NCBI GenBank assembly: GCA_963784065.1
Contig: CAWAQA010000006.1
Location: forward strand, 434,001 to 498,000
DNA: 64,000 bases
Source: CAWAQA01 sp963784065
Lineage (GTDB): Bacteria > Acidobacteriota > Vicinamibacteria > Vicinamibacterales > UBA2999
Direction of reading: 5' to 3'
Shown: piece by piece, positions 54,592-64,000 of the stretch
Layout of the letters: every line of letters starts with the position of its first letter
How positions within the stretch are numbered: position 1 is the stretch's first letter
The notes under the pieces: generated by a model
Seen by the model: the letters and a program-made list of their open reading frames with translations, nothing else
The model's database searches: none
What the model was told of the DNA's origin: nothing
Translations under genes and position numbers: made by a program

Positions 54592-55335
54592 TCAGGGCTC
54601 CGTGTACGGGCTGTGGAGTTGGACCGGCTTGCCCTTGGCGCGGACCCGCAGGTTGATCAGCTCGACGAATATCGAGAACGCCATCGCGAAGTAGATGTAG
54701 CCCTTCGGAATGTGCTGCTCGAACCCTTCGGCAATGAGCGAGACGCCGATCAGAAGCAGGAAACTGAGCGCCAGCATCTTCACCGTCGGGTGCCGGTCGA
54801 CGAAATCGCTGATAGCGCGCGCCGACAGCATCATCACGCCGACGGCGATGATGACGGCGATGATCATCACGGAGACGTCCTCGGCCATGCCGACCGCCGT
54901 AATCACCGAATCGAGCGAGAACACGATGTCGAGGAGGAGGATCTGCATGATGACGCCGGCGAAGGAGGCGGCAACCCTGCCGGACGCGTGCCCCTCCTCG
55001 CCTTCCAGCTTGTCGTGAATCTCGTGCGTGCTCTTCGCCAGCAGGAACAATCCGCCGATGATCAGAATCAGGTCGCGGCCGGAGAGCTCCTGCGAGGTGA
55101 CGGTAAACAGCGGCGACGTCAGGCCCATCACCCAGGTGATGGACAGCAGCAGGGCGATGCGGATGAACATCGCCAGCCCCAGCCCGAGGCGGCGCGCCCT
55201 CTCACGCTCCTCCGGGCGGAGCCTCCCCGCCAGGATCGAGATGAACACGATGTTGTCGATGCCGAGCACGATCTCGAGCACCGTCAGTGTCAGGAGAGCG
55301 ATCCAGCCCTCCGGCGTTGCCATCCAGTCGAACAT
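54592..55335 (-). CDS. TerC family integral membrane protein
   Basis: 247 residues, intact, seven or eight membrane segments. Hallmarks: LEIVLGIDNIVFISILAGRL (intramembrane D-N pair), SGRDLILIIGGLFLLAKST, MQILLLDIVFSLDSVITAVG (second acidic D-S), then HPTVKMLALSFLLLIGVSLI and KGYIYFAMAFSIFVELINL. TerC proteins take part in Mn/Ca handling during metalation of exported proteins and in tellurite resistance. The start overlaps the stop of the upstream gene by one base (TGATG). Confidence 0.92.
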   Translation of the reverse strand: MFDWMATPEGWIALLTLTVLEIVLGIDNIVFISILAGRLRPEERERARRLGLGLAMFIRIALLLSITWVMGLTSPLFTVTSQELSGRDLILIIGGLFLLAKSTHEIHDKLEGEEGHASGRVAASFAGVIMQILLLDIVFSLDSVITAVGMAEDVSVMIIAVIIAVGVMMLSARAISDFVDRHPTVKMLALSFLLLIGVSLIAEGFEQHIPKGYIYFAMAFSIFVELINLRVRAKGKPVQLHSPYTEP

Positions 55336-55846
55336 CAGGCGCTCACCGTCGTTTCCGGCGCCTCCGACAGCGCGCCCCAGGTTTCCGGGTCCTGCCAGAT
55401 CAGCGTGGAGAGATAGAGCGACACGTCCTCGGCCGGGTAGGTCGGCTGCCAGGGTCTTCGCCGCGTGCTTCAGCGCTTCCGGCGTCGGCGCCTGCACGTC
55501 TTCGTCCTCGATGAGCCCTTCCTCGTGCTTGATGCCAAGGGCGTCGAGGAAGCTGCCCATCATCGGGCGCTGCTGCGCGAGGTGATAGGCGACGAGCAGG
55601 CGCGCCGCGACCAGCTCCGACACGCCGGGCAAGCGTCGCGAGGTGCCTGGCCTTCTTCTCCGCCGGCAGGCCGATGACGCTCTTCGCGCGGAACTTGATG
55701 CGCTGCGCGATCGTGGCGACGGCCTCGGCCTGCTCGACGGCCGCGTTTTCGTCACGCCAGAATGCGTCGGCCGCCTGCAGCTTGCGTTCGGGAGAGAGCT
55801 GCTTCCAGAGATGCGAGGGTCGTGGAATCGCCGGAACGTCCGTCAT
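55335..55846 (-). CDS. Hypothetical protein upstream of the TerC gene
   Basis: About 170 residues from ATG 55846. It begins MTDVPAIPRPSHLWKQLSPE, followed by a helical AADAFWRDENAAVEQAEAVA and IAQRIKFRAKSVIGLPAEKK. After a frame break near 55630: LPGVSELVAARLLVAYHLAQ, RPMMGSFLDALGI. After another near 55450: PAEDVSLYLSTLIWQDPETW, then the end GALSEAPETTVSA. No signal peptide or known motif. It is translationally coupled to terC (overlapping TGATG). I do not recognise the family. Confidence 0.68.
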
Positions 55847-55875
55847 GATCAGCTCGATACGTTAACATAGCGCGC

Positions 55876-56244
55876 ATGCCGAAGCTGACCGTGGAAGGAT
55901 TCGATACCGTTGACGTGGAAGATGGAAAGCGGCTCGTGCTCGCGATCGAACAGGACGCAGGCGTGGACATTCTGCACGCGTGCGGAGGAAACGCGCGCTG
56001 CACGACCTGCCGCGTGGAATTCATCAGCGGCGAGCCGACGAGGATGACCAGAGCCGAGCAGATGAAGCTCGAAGAGAAGCGGCAAGCAGAGGGCGCCGCC
56101 CTGCAGGGCGTCCGGCTCTCGTGCCAGATCGTCTGCGATCACGACATGAGCGTCCGCGCGCTCCGCCGCCTGGCCGGCAGCGGCCGCCCTGATCCAGGCA
56201 GGACCCCGGAGCCGACGATTCAACCACCGCCAGAATGGATCTGA
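55876..56244 (+). CDS. 2Fe-2S ferredoxin
   Basis: 122 residues, intact. Plant-type 2Fe-2S fold with cluster ligands in HACGGNARCTTCRVEF (C-x5-C-x2-C) and a fourth Cys in VRLSCQIVCD. The glycine-rich loop and last Cys spacing fit the bacterial adrenodoxin-like/short ferredoxins. The C-terminal ~25 residues are Pro-rich. It is a cytosolic electron carrier; partners are not indicated by neighbours. It is divergent from the terC operon. Confidence 0.9.
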   Translation: MPKLTVEGFDTVDVEDGKRLVLAIEQDAGVDILHACGGNARCTTCRVEFISGEPTRMTRAEQMKLEEKRQAEGAALQGVRLSCQIVCDHDMSVRALRRLAGSGRPDPGRTPEPTIQPPPEWI

Positions 56245-56567
56245 CCCTGCTTCGCTTCGACAGGCCGCGGAGGCGCGGAGATGGCCGGGTTGCTGACTCC
56301 GCGTCTCCGTGCCTCGTCGCGAGTGAGAGCGCGCGCAGCTGAAGCCCGTACAATGAAAACGCGGTTCCTGCGAGGGCCTATCTGCCTCCGATCGCAAGAA
56401 CCGCGTATCCAAGCGTGACGCCGGGAAACTGGAGAAAACCCGGGTCCCGCACTATCGCGAGTCGCGAGTCGCGTCGCGAATCACGAACCTTCTGATTTAC
56501 GAGTGGCGATTGTGATTCGTGATTGTCGCCAACCACGAACCAATCGCCCCTCGCAAATCACCAGCCG
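56245..56567. other. Gene-free gap with two inverted repeats
   Basis: 323 bases between the convergent ends of the ferredoxin gene and mreB. An inverted repeat ACGCGGTTCCTGCGA/TCGCAAGAACCGCGT occupies 56359-56406 (15-bp arms, one mismatch, 18-base loop). A second, weaker one pairs AATCACGAA (56479-56487) with TTCGTGATT (56516-56524), flanked by repeated GCGAGTC/GATTC words. They could serve as terminators of the two converging genes. No open frame is convincing. Confidence 0.6.
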
Positions 56568-57566
56568 CTAGTCGATCGAGACCTTCCGCAGCAGCGACAT
56601 GTCCGACAGCATCTTACCCGCACCGAGGACGACAGCGGAGAGCGGGTCCTCGGCAACCTGCACCGGCAGGCCCGTCTCCTTGCGCAGCCGCTCGTCGAGC
56701 TTCTGCAGCAGCGCGCCGCCGCCGCTCAGCACGATGCCGCGGTCGCAGATGTCGGCGGAGAGTTCGGGTGGAATCCGCTCGAGCGCGTCGTGTACCGCCT
56801 GGACGATGCCGCGAACCGGTTCCTCGAGTGCCGCGCGCACCTCGTGGTCGTTCAGCGTCACGGTGATGGGCTTGCCCTCGAGCATGTGGCGGCCCTTGAC
56901 TTCCATCTCCTTGCGCTGCGACAGCGGCGCCGCGGAACCGAGCTCCATCTTGATGCGCTCGGCCGTGCGCTCGCCGATCAGCAGGTTGTGCTCCTTGCGC
57001 ACATACAGCGTGATCGCCTCGTCCATGGCGTTACCCGCGAGGCGGACCGACTTGCTGTAGACGACGCCGGCCAGCGAGATCACCGCGATGTCGGTGGTGC
57101 CGCCGCCGATGTCCACGATCATGTTGCCCGACGCTTCGGTGATCGGAAGGCCGGCGCCGATTGCCGCCGCCATCGCTTCCTCGACCAGGTGCACTTCGCT
57201 CGCCTTCGCGCGGTAGGCGCTGTCCTTGACGGCGCGCCGCTCGACCTGCGTGATTTCCGACGGCACGCCAATCACGACGCGCGGGCGGACGAAGCGCTTC
57301 GACTTGTGCGCCTTCCTGATGAAATAGCCGAGCATGCGCTCCGCGGCGTCGAAGTCGGCGATGACGCCGTCGCGCATCGGCTTGATGGCCGTGATGGAAC
57401 CGGGCGTGCGGCCAAGCATCTCCTTGGCCTCGATGCCGACGGCTTCGATCCGGTCGGTGACGTTGTTGATCGCGACGATGGAGGGTTCGTTCAGCACGAT
57501 GCCCTGCCCCCGGGCGAAGACACAGGTGTTGGCCGTTCCGAGATCGATGGCCAGGTCGTTGGACAT
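56568..57566 (-). CDS. mreB: Rod shape-determining protein MreB-like actin
   Basis: 333 residues, intact, from ATG 57566. Actin-fold ATPase motifs: phosphate 1 LAIDLGTANTCVFARGQG, VVIGVPSEITQVERRAVKDS, LVEEAMAAAIGAGLPI, phosphate 2 MIVDIGGGTTDIAVISLAG, adenosine motif GIVLSGGGALLQ and GAGKMLSD at the end. It organises peptidoglycan synthesis along the cell side wall. No mreC, mreD, pbp2 or rodA is adjacent: the downstream gene is convergent and the upstream gene is divergent, so this is a single-gene unit. Confidence 0.93.
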   Translation of the reverse strand: MSNDLAIDLGTANTCVFARGQGIVLNEPSIVAINNVTDRIEAVGIEAKEMLGRTPGSITAIKPMRDGVIADFDAAERMLGYFIRKAHKSKRFVRPRVVIGVPSEITQVERRAVKDSAYRAKASEVHLVEEAMAAAIGAGLPITEASGNMIVDIGGGTTDIAVISLAGVVYSKSVRLAGNAMDEAITLYVRKEHNLLIGERTAERIKMELGSAAPLSQRKEMEVKGRHMLEGKPITVTLNDHEVRAALEEPVRGIVQAVHDALERIPPELSADICDRGIVLSGGGALLQKLDERLRKETGLPVQVAEDPLSAVVLGAGKMLSDMSLLRKVSID

Positions 57567-57822
57567 GAAAGCCAGGGCGCCAAGCAGCACAGGAGACTCC
57601 TTGATTCTTTCCTGCGCGGAATGGCAGGTGCCAACTCGTAGGGCAAGCACCATGCCGAGGCTGGCGGGGTGACGCCGGGTAGCGCCCGGCCAGACGATGC
57701 GCGGAATTGCTCCGTATTTGCACCAGCGGCGTGCTTTGTCCCCGCCCGGACGGCCCCAATCCTCTTACGGCCGAGCCGTCCGTGGCATCGGGATTGCGAC
57801 CGGGGGTGTCGGGAGGACGACA

Positions 57823-58102
57823 TGGATAACCGTGAACGCGATAAGCGTCGGCTGAGGACGACCGGATTGACCTCGAGAGCCCGCTTGGCCTGGCCGGTGA
57901 GCCGGTGGAGAAGGACGACCGTATCCGCGCCAGCGATGACGAGGAATCGGTCCGCCGCCGCCGTGCGCGCGCGGGCCTCGGCCATCAGGTCGAGGAACGC
58001 CGCAGCACGGGCCTCGGCGACCTGAACGTGGACCCTGATGGCGCCGCCGGCATCGATATGGGCTACGGGGGCGAGGGGACGGACATCAAGCCGTCCCGGT
58101 GA
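57823..58102 (+). CDS. Small polar protein of unknown function
   Basis: About 93 residues from ATG 57823 with GGGAGGA upstream. It starts MDNRERDKRR. After one frame break near 57855 it continues IDLESPLGLAGEPVEKDDRI, SVRRRRARAGLGHQVEERRS and ends DPDGAAGIDMGYGGEGTDIK plus PSR. Highly charged, probably disordered, no membrane segment. No family recognised. Divergent from mreB. Confidence 0.6.
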
Positions 58103-58108
58103 GTGGCA

Positions 58109-58181
58109 GGCTCCGGGCTCCGGGCCGCCGGCTCCGGCGGTCGCCTGAAGCCGCGGAGCCCGGAGCCGGGAGCCCGGAGCC
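58109..58181. repeat. GGCTCCGGGCTCC / GGAGCCCGGAGCC inverted repeat
   Basis: GGCTCCGGGCTCC (58109-58121) is the exact complement of GGAGCCCGGAGCC, which occurs twice (58155-58167 and 58169-58181). It fills the space between the convergent small gene and typA. Same word family as 16507-16540 and 47712-47746. Confidence 0.7.
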
Positions 58182-58186
58182 GATGC

Positions 58187-60021
<1,835 letters not shown>

Positions 60022-60033
60022 CCCGTCAGTATA

Positions 60034-60175
60034 CGGTCTCCGGTCTCTTCTCCACTCTTCGGTCTTCGGTGTCCGTCTTCGGTCTGGAGGCTCAGCCCTG
60101 CGCTGCCAGGACCTCGACCGGAGGCCGAGACCGTAAACCACAGACCGCAGACCGGAGAGTGGAGACCGGAGACCG
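60034..60175. repeat. Long GAGACCG-word inverted repeat
   Basis: CGGTCTCCGGTCTC (60034-60047) is a perfect complement of GAGACCGGAGACCG (60162-60175). Further in, TCCACTCTTCGGTCTTCGG on the left pairs loosely with CAGACCGGAGAGTGGA on the right, giving a stem of about 35 imperfect pairs. It lies between the divergent typA and HD-GYP genes, so it is not a simple terminator. Confidence 0.7.
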
Positions 60176-60256
60176 ATCTCAACAGTACGTGTTTTCCCGG
60201 TTGATCCTCCGAGTCCCCCTCCCTACCATCGAAAGAGCGCTCCTGTGGGCCGGGGG

Positions 60257-61297
60257 ATGAGGACGATGCATTCGGTGATGGTGGTCGATGACGATCCCAC
60301 CCTGCGGCGGGTCGTCACATGGTGGGTGGAATCCTTCGGCTACGAGTCGTCTGCCGCGGAAACTGCGGACGATGCCATCGAGAAGCTCGCCGAGGCGCCG
60401 GTTGACATCGCCGTGTGCGACGTCAACAAGCCCGCGAGCGGCGGGGTGTGGCTGGCGTCGCAGATTCGCGAGCTCCACCCGCACACGGCGATCATCATGG
60501 CCAGCCGGATGCGCGACGTCGATGTCGCCATTTCCGGCCTTCGCAACGACGTCGTCGACTACCTGCTGAAACCGTTCGACCGCGAACGGCTCGGGGAAGC
60601 GCTGTCGCTCGCGCGCGACTGGCACCGCTCCAGCGCCGGCCTCGACCAGCTCCAGCACGTGCTGCATGATCGGATCAGGCACCGGCGCGCCGCTGTCGCC
60701 GCTACGCTTGCCGACGCGCAGGATACACCCGAGGACGCCTGCGACGGCCTCATCGACATGCTGCAGCTTCACGAGCGCGACGGACGCGGCCACGCCACCC
60801 GCGTGGCGCGGCTGACGATGGCGCTGGCCGACGAGCTCGAGATCGAAGAGGAGCTGATCCTCGAGCTCTATCACAGCGCCCTGCTGCACGACATCGGCAA
60901 GCTCGACATCCCCTCCTCGATCCTGCGCAAGCCGGCGCTGCTCGACGCCGGCGAATGGGAGATCATGCGGACGCATCCGCAGGTCGGCTATGATCTGCTC
61001 CGCAAGCTGCCGCGGTTCTCCCGGGCGGCCGAGATCGTCGTCGCCCATCACGAGTCGTACAACGGCGCCGGGTATCCCCGCGGCCTGAAGGGGGCCGACA
61101 TTCCCGTGGGCGCGCGGATCCTGGCCGTGGCCGACGCGTATGACTCGATGACCATCCCCCATACGCAGCGGCCGCCGTTGCCGCCGGCGATGGCGATACG
61201 GGAGATCGAGCGCTGCAGCGGGTCGCAATTCGACCCGGACATCGCGTGCGCGCTCGGCGACGTCCTGGTCCATGCTGTCGAGGAAAGAGTGGCGTAA
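60257..61297 (+). CDS. Response regulator with HD-GYP phosphodiesterase domain
   Basis: 346 residues, intact. An N-terminal receiver domain has VMVVDDDPTLRRVVTWW (acidic pocket), the phospho-acceptor Asp55 in IAVCDVNKP, and the conserved Lys in DYLLKPFD. The C-terminal HD-GYP domain carries HATRVARLTMALADEL, LLHDIGKLDIP (HD pair), HPQVGYDLL, VVAHHESYNGAGYPRGLKG (H-H-E and GYP) and ILAVADAYDSM. All metal ligands are present, so it should hydrolyse cyclic di-GMP when phosphorylated. No histidine kinase is adjacent. The fmdB-type gene starts directly at its stop. Confidence 0.93.
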   Translation: MRTMHSVMVVDDDPTLRRVVTWWVESFGYESSAAETADDAIEKLAEAPVDIAVCDVNKPASGGVWLASQIRELHPHTAIIMASRMRDVDVAISGLRNDVVDYLLKPFDRERLGEALSLARDWHRSSAGLDQLQHVLHDRIRHRRAAVAATLADAQDTPEDACDGLIDMLQLHERDGRGHATRVARLTMALADELEIEEELILELYHSALLHDIGKLDIPSSILRKPALLDAGEWEIMRTHPQVGYDLLRKLPRFSRAAEIVVAHHESYNGAGYPRGLKGADIPVGARILAVADAYDSMTIPHTQRPPLPPAMAIREIERCSGSQFDPDIACALGDVLVHAVEERVA

Positions 61298-61531
61298 ATG
61301 CCGTTGTATGAATACGCGTGCCGGGAATGCGCGCACCAGTTCGAAGCGCTCGTCCGCGGCAGCGACACGCCGGAATGCCCTGCCTGCCATGCCACGTCAC
61401 TGGACCGCCGGTTCTCGGCCTTTGCCGCCCACACGAGCGGCACCGGCAGCGCCGCCAGCCGCACGAGCGGGCCGGGCGCGTGCGGCTCCTGCGGCGACCC
61501 GCGGGGACCGGGCGCCTGCTCGATGAACTGA
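61298..61531 (+). CDS. FmdB family zinc ribbon protein
   Basis: 77 residues, intact. It begins MPLYEYACRECAHQFEALVR with a CxxC knuckle, then ECPACHATSLDRRFSAFAAH with the second CxxC, the pattern of FmdB_zinc_ribbon. A Ser/Gly/Thr-rich tail ends in CGSCGDPRGPGACSMN with three more cysteines. Named after a putative regulator of formamidase, but the function is not proven. ATG 61298 follows the HD-GYP stop (TAA) with no gap. Confidence 0.9.
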   Translation: MPLYEYACRECAHQFEALVRGSDTPECPACHATSLDRRFSAFAAHTSGTGSAASRTSGPGACGSCGDPRGPGACSMN

Positions 61532-61562
61532 CCCTCTGAACGAAGCGTCACTCCGGCTCGCC

Positions 61563-62336
61563 GTGTTCGTCGCTATCTTCGTGGCGATCGCCACGTGGGA
61601 GTGGCGCCGCCCGCGCCGCCGGCCGCACGTGCGCGGCTCGCGGTGGGGCGCGCACCTCACGCTCGCCGGCCTCAACTCCCTCGTCGTGCGACTCATCGCA
61701 CCGGCCTCCGGTGTGTCGTTCGCTCTCTGGGCGGAAAGGGCGGGGTGGGGCCTGTTGAGGGCGGCCGATGCGCCACCGTGGATCGAAACCGCTGCTGCGG
61801 TCGTGGCCCTCGACCTGGTCGTGTACTTCCAGCATCGGCTCTTTCACGCGGTGCCCTGGCTCTGGCGCATGCACCGCATCCACCACGCCGACCTGCATTT
61901 CGACGTCACCACGGGCGTCCGCTTTCATCCGTTCGAGATCGCACTGTCCACCCTCATCAAGGGCGCCGCGATCCTCGCCCTTGGCGCGTCGCCGGCGGCC
62001 GTGATTGCGTTCGAGATCATCCTCAACGCCGGTTCCCTCTTCTCGCACGCGAATGGATCGCTGCCGCGAGGCGTCGACGGCCTCGTGCGCCGGCTGTTCG
62101 TCACGCCCGACATGCACCGCGTGCACCACTCGGTCGTGGTCGCGGAGCAGAACACCAACTTCGGCTTCAACCTGTCGTGGTGGGACCGCGTGTTCGGCAC
62201 CTACCGGCCCGAGCCGGCGCAGCCGCACGAGTCGATGCCGATTGGCGTCCGCGACTGGCGTGGCCCCGGGACGCACCGGATCGTGGCGATCTTGAGCGAT
62301 CCCGTCACGCCGCACCGCGCCGGCTCTTCCGGCTGA
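61563..62336 (+). CDS. Sterol desaturase/fatty acid hydroxylase superfamily membrane protein
   Basis: 257 residues, intact, from GTG 61563 (no ATG is available in this frame). Membrane segments at residues ~1-15, 35-50, 75-90 and 120-150. The di-iron histidine boxes are complete: HRLFH, HRIHHADLHFD, and HRVHHSVVVAEQNTNFG. Members hydroxylate or desaturate lipids using O2; substrate not known. The end overlaps an interspersed hairpin (62326-62345). It is about 30 bases downstream of the fmdB gene on the same strand. Confidence 0.88.
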   Translation: MFVAIFVAIATWEWRRPRRRPHVRGSRWGAHLTLAGLNSLVVRLIAPASGVSFALWAERAGWGLLRAADAPPWIETAAAVVALDLVVYFQHRLFHAVPWLWRMHRIHHADLHFDVTTGVRFHPFEIALSTLIKGAAILALGASPAAVIAFEIILNAGSLFSHANGSLPRGVDGLVRRLFVTPDMHRVHHSVVVAEQNTNFGFNLSWWDRVFGTYRPEPAQPHESMPIGVRDWRGPGTHRIVAILSDPVTPHRAGSSG

Positions 62337-62345
62337 AGCCGGAAG
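62326..62345. repeat. REP-like hairpin CTTCCGGC-TGAA-GCCGGAAG
   Basis: An exact inverse copy of the element at 15327-15346, with the same 8-bp arms and the complementary loop. It straddles the stop of the sterol-desaturase-like gene (62334-62336). Confidence 0.75.
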
Positions 62346-62381
62346 CCACAGGCCGATTCATGACGAGCGGTGCGTCCGCCT

Positions 62382-63726
62382 TCAATGCGCGGCGGGCCGG
62401 ACGGTAAAGAACACGCCGAAGCCGGGAACCGCACGGCCGCCGTACCGCGGTTGCAGCGGCGGAGGGAGGAGGCTGACGGAAACGCTTCCGCCAATCCCGG
62501 GTTGCAGACCCTGGCGCGCCGCGAAGTAGCGGACGTACCCGGCCTGAATTTTCCCGACGGTGAAGACGTCAGTGGACTCGCTCACGTGCAGCGCGTGCGC
62601 CGGCTTGCCGGTGACTTCCATCCGGCCGAACCACGTATTCCGACCGTCAGCGCTGAAGGCGCTCTCGAGCAGAACCGCGTGCGACGTCGTCAGAGGCTCG
62701 ACATTCATTCCCCACGCGACCATCGTGGCCCACAGCGCATCCCCGGTGCCCCGGCGATGCCAGGTCGCTGACGCAGTCACACGATCCACATCCTGACGAG
62801 GGCCAACTGGCATGTGGGGCTTCCGCATCCTCGAGGTGGCCGGCGGACACCTGCACCGCCAGCGCCGGAGTCGGCAGGAACGTCACGCGTCCCGAGTACG
62901 ATTTCAGCGCCGCCAGGTCCAGGTCGGTGCGGTCCTCGTCTGGTTCCCGACCGTTGAACACCGAGGCTTCCGCCTTCCACCTCGCGCCGAACACGGCAGC
63001 CGTCGCGACTCCGTACGTGATGTGCGTGGCGTCGAGCCAGTGATGGCCGATCGGTGCGATCAGGATTCGGCATGGCCGAGGGCCGATGCGGAAAGGCAAC
63101 CGGCCCGAGCGCCGGCTCTCCAGCCGGGACCTCCGTATAGCTGCAGCTTCGTAGAGGCGGTCAGCGCCACGTCGGTACTCGACGGCGAGCTCCATGAAGA
63201 GATCATGCGGATGCTGCCGATCGTGAATCGAGTCTCCGTCGCACGTCTCGCCCGTGGCGAGCAGATCGGGATAGCCGCAGCCTGGAATCGTCCACGCCTC
63301 GAGACTGACCATGCCGCGCACGCCCAGGCGGCCGCCGCCAAGGGGACGCCTCGCCATCGCCATGAACCAGTTGATGCTGCCGGCCTGGTGGCTGCGGCGA
63401 TGCTCCTCGCCCCCTTCGTACAGGAACTGCACGAACGCATTCCCGTGGAACATGACCTCCCAGGTTCCTGCCGTTCGATGAAACCCGTACATCGGAGTCG
63501 CGTCGGGCAGCCACGCCGTGCCGGATGCCTCGCGCGTCGAGAAACCCGCGGTCGCCGCTTCGTGCCCGGCATGTTGATCCTGGGGCTGCACGTGACCCGC
63601 ATGCGGATCCTGCGGAGCGGTGTGTCCCTCGTGACCCTGCTGCTGCGCCGAGAGGCTGCCGGCCATGACGAGCGTGGCCAGGCATACGGCGGCCACGCGA
63701 CGAAACCAGGTACAACTCGCGTACAT
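62382..63726 (-). CDS. His-rich N-terminus, outer-membrane-barrel-like protein, unknown function
   Basis: About 447 residues from ATG 63726. A signal peptide (FRRVAAVCLATLVMAGSLSA) is followed by a metal-binding-looking His segment with repeats HAGH, PQDQHAGHE and GHEGH. The mature part has INWFMAMARRPLGGGRLGVR, CGYPDLLATGETCDGDSIHD, RQHPHDLFMELAVEYRRGAD, APIGHHWLDATHITYGVATA, SVFNGREPDEDRTDLDLAAL and FGVFFTVRP at the end, with alternating strands typical of a porin-like barrel. Proteins of this kind are often found beside copper- or heavy-metal-efflux genes. At least two frame breaks (near 63130 and 62810). Confidence 0.7.
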
Positions 63727-63780
63727 CGACTCTCTCCAAACCCAACCGGAGTTCTCTGTGGTTGCAGGAAGCGGAGTCGA

Positions 63781-64000
63781 TCAGATGCGTAACTGGTTGG
63801 TGATCAACAGGACGTCAGGCGGACGGAACCGGAAGCCGCCGGACCAGAAGGCCGGGGCGCGCAGATTGAAGGCGGACGTCGGAGGCAGATCAACGACGGC
63901 GGGCATGGACGCCAGCTGCTGGCTCGACACGACAATCGCCGACGGCGCCGCCGCGTCGTCGTGACAGAGCGCCTGGTCGGCACGGGAGAGGGCTACCGCC
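63781..64000 (-). CDS. C-terminal end of an unidentified protein (runs off right edge)
   Basis: 72 residues are present, with the stop at 63781 and the start outside the window. Visible parts: LSRADQALCHDDAAAPSAIV, LASMPAVVDLPPTSAFNLRA and a C-terminus FRFRPPDVLLITNQLRI. It is 54 bases upstream of the His-rich barrel gene on the same strand and probably in its operon. I cannot assign a family. Confidence 0.6.
   Translation of the reverse strand, partial: AVALSRADQALCHDDAAAPSAIVVSSQQLASMPAVVDLPPTSAFNLRAPAFWSGGFRFRPPDVLLITNQLRI

Overview
The window is GC-rich (roughly two thirds G+C by eye), densely packed chromosomal DNA from a Gram-negative-type bacterium. Several signs suggest Acidobacteriota, most likely class Vicinamibacteria (an inference from gene content, not a phylogeny): ECF sigma factors paired with Ser/Thr kinases, a TPR kinase of about 1,130 residues, type III glutamine synthetase, DUF349, DUF763 and DUF6526 proteins, and short interspersed hairpins that give a protein an RLKPEAT tail. 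I see no rRNA, tRNA, CRISPR array, insertion sequence, integrase or phage gene.

Many genes are interrupted by single-base indels, often at or near short homopolymers. The interrupted genes include normally single-copy housekeeping genes (metH, ettA, typA, dut, dinB). I read these as consensus errors of a lightly polished long-read or metagenome assembly, not as pseudogenes. Coordinates for such genes run from the inferred true start to the inferred true stop and span the frameshifts.

Layout. 1-2837: a large HEAT/DUF349 protein, running off the left edge. 2945-4675: DUF763 protein and a Uma2-type nuclease, tail to tail. 4902-7257: ECF sigma factor overlapping a Ser/Thr kinase with a DUF4384 sensor. 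7410-9590: glnN. 9868-14608: a SahR-like ArsR/methyltransferase regulator with a palindrome inside its promoter, followed directly by metH. 14713-16491: GNAT enzyme and MFS exporter. 16655-22965: a second signalling island, with an ECF sigma factor, a kinase, and an operon of a TPR kinase plus two paralogous small proteins of unknown function. 23152-26435: a translationally coupled operon of epimerase, DUF885 peptidase-like protein and quinone oxidoreductase. 26479-29871: tandemly duplicated secreted beta-helix proteins. 30047-34932: a five-gene sugar-nucleotide/surface polysaccharide operon. 35183-39401: an operon of ABC exporter, TerB/DUF533 protein, GYF_2-AIM24 fusion and DUF6526 membrane protein. 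39531-50180: apaG, UbiD decarboxylase, a DinB-superfamily protein, ettA, an M16 protease, dut, DNA polymerase IV and a double cyclophilin. 50252-56244: ExeA-like ATPase, rsgA, DUF1499 protein, two divergent alpha/beta hydrolases, a TerC protein and a ferredoxin. 56568-64000: solitary mreB, typA, an HD-GYP response regulator, FmdB zinc ribbon, sterol-desaturase-like protein, a His-rich outer-membrane-type protein, and the end of one more gene.

The most interesting points are: (1) the 16.6-23 kb island with two uncharacterised paralogous small proteins behind a TPR kinase; (2) the SahR operator; (3) a threonine in the DAED-equivalent motif of both kinase-linked ECF sigma factors; and (4) several families of intergenic inverted repeats built from short words, some of which extend into coding ends.
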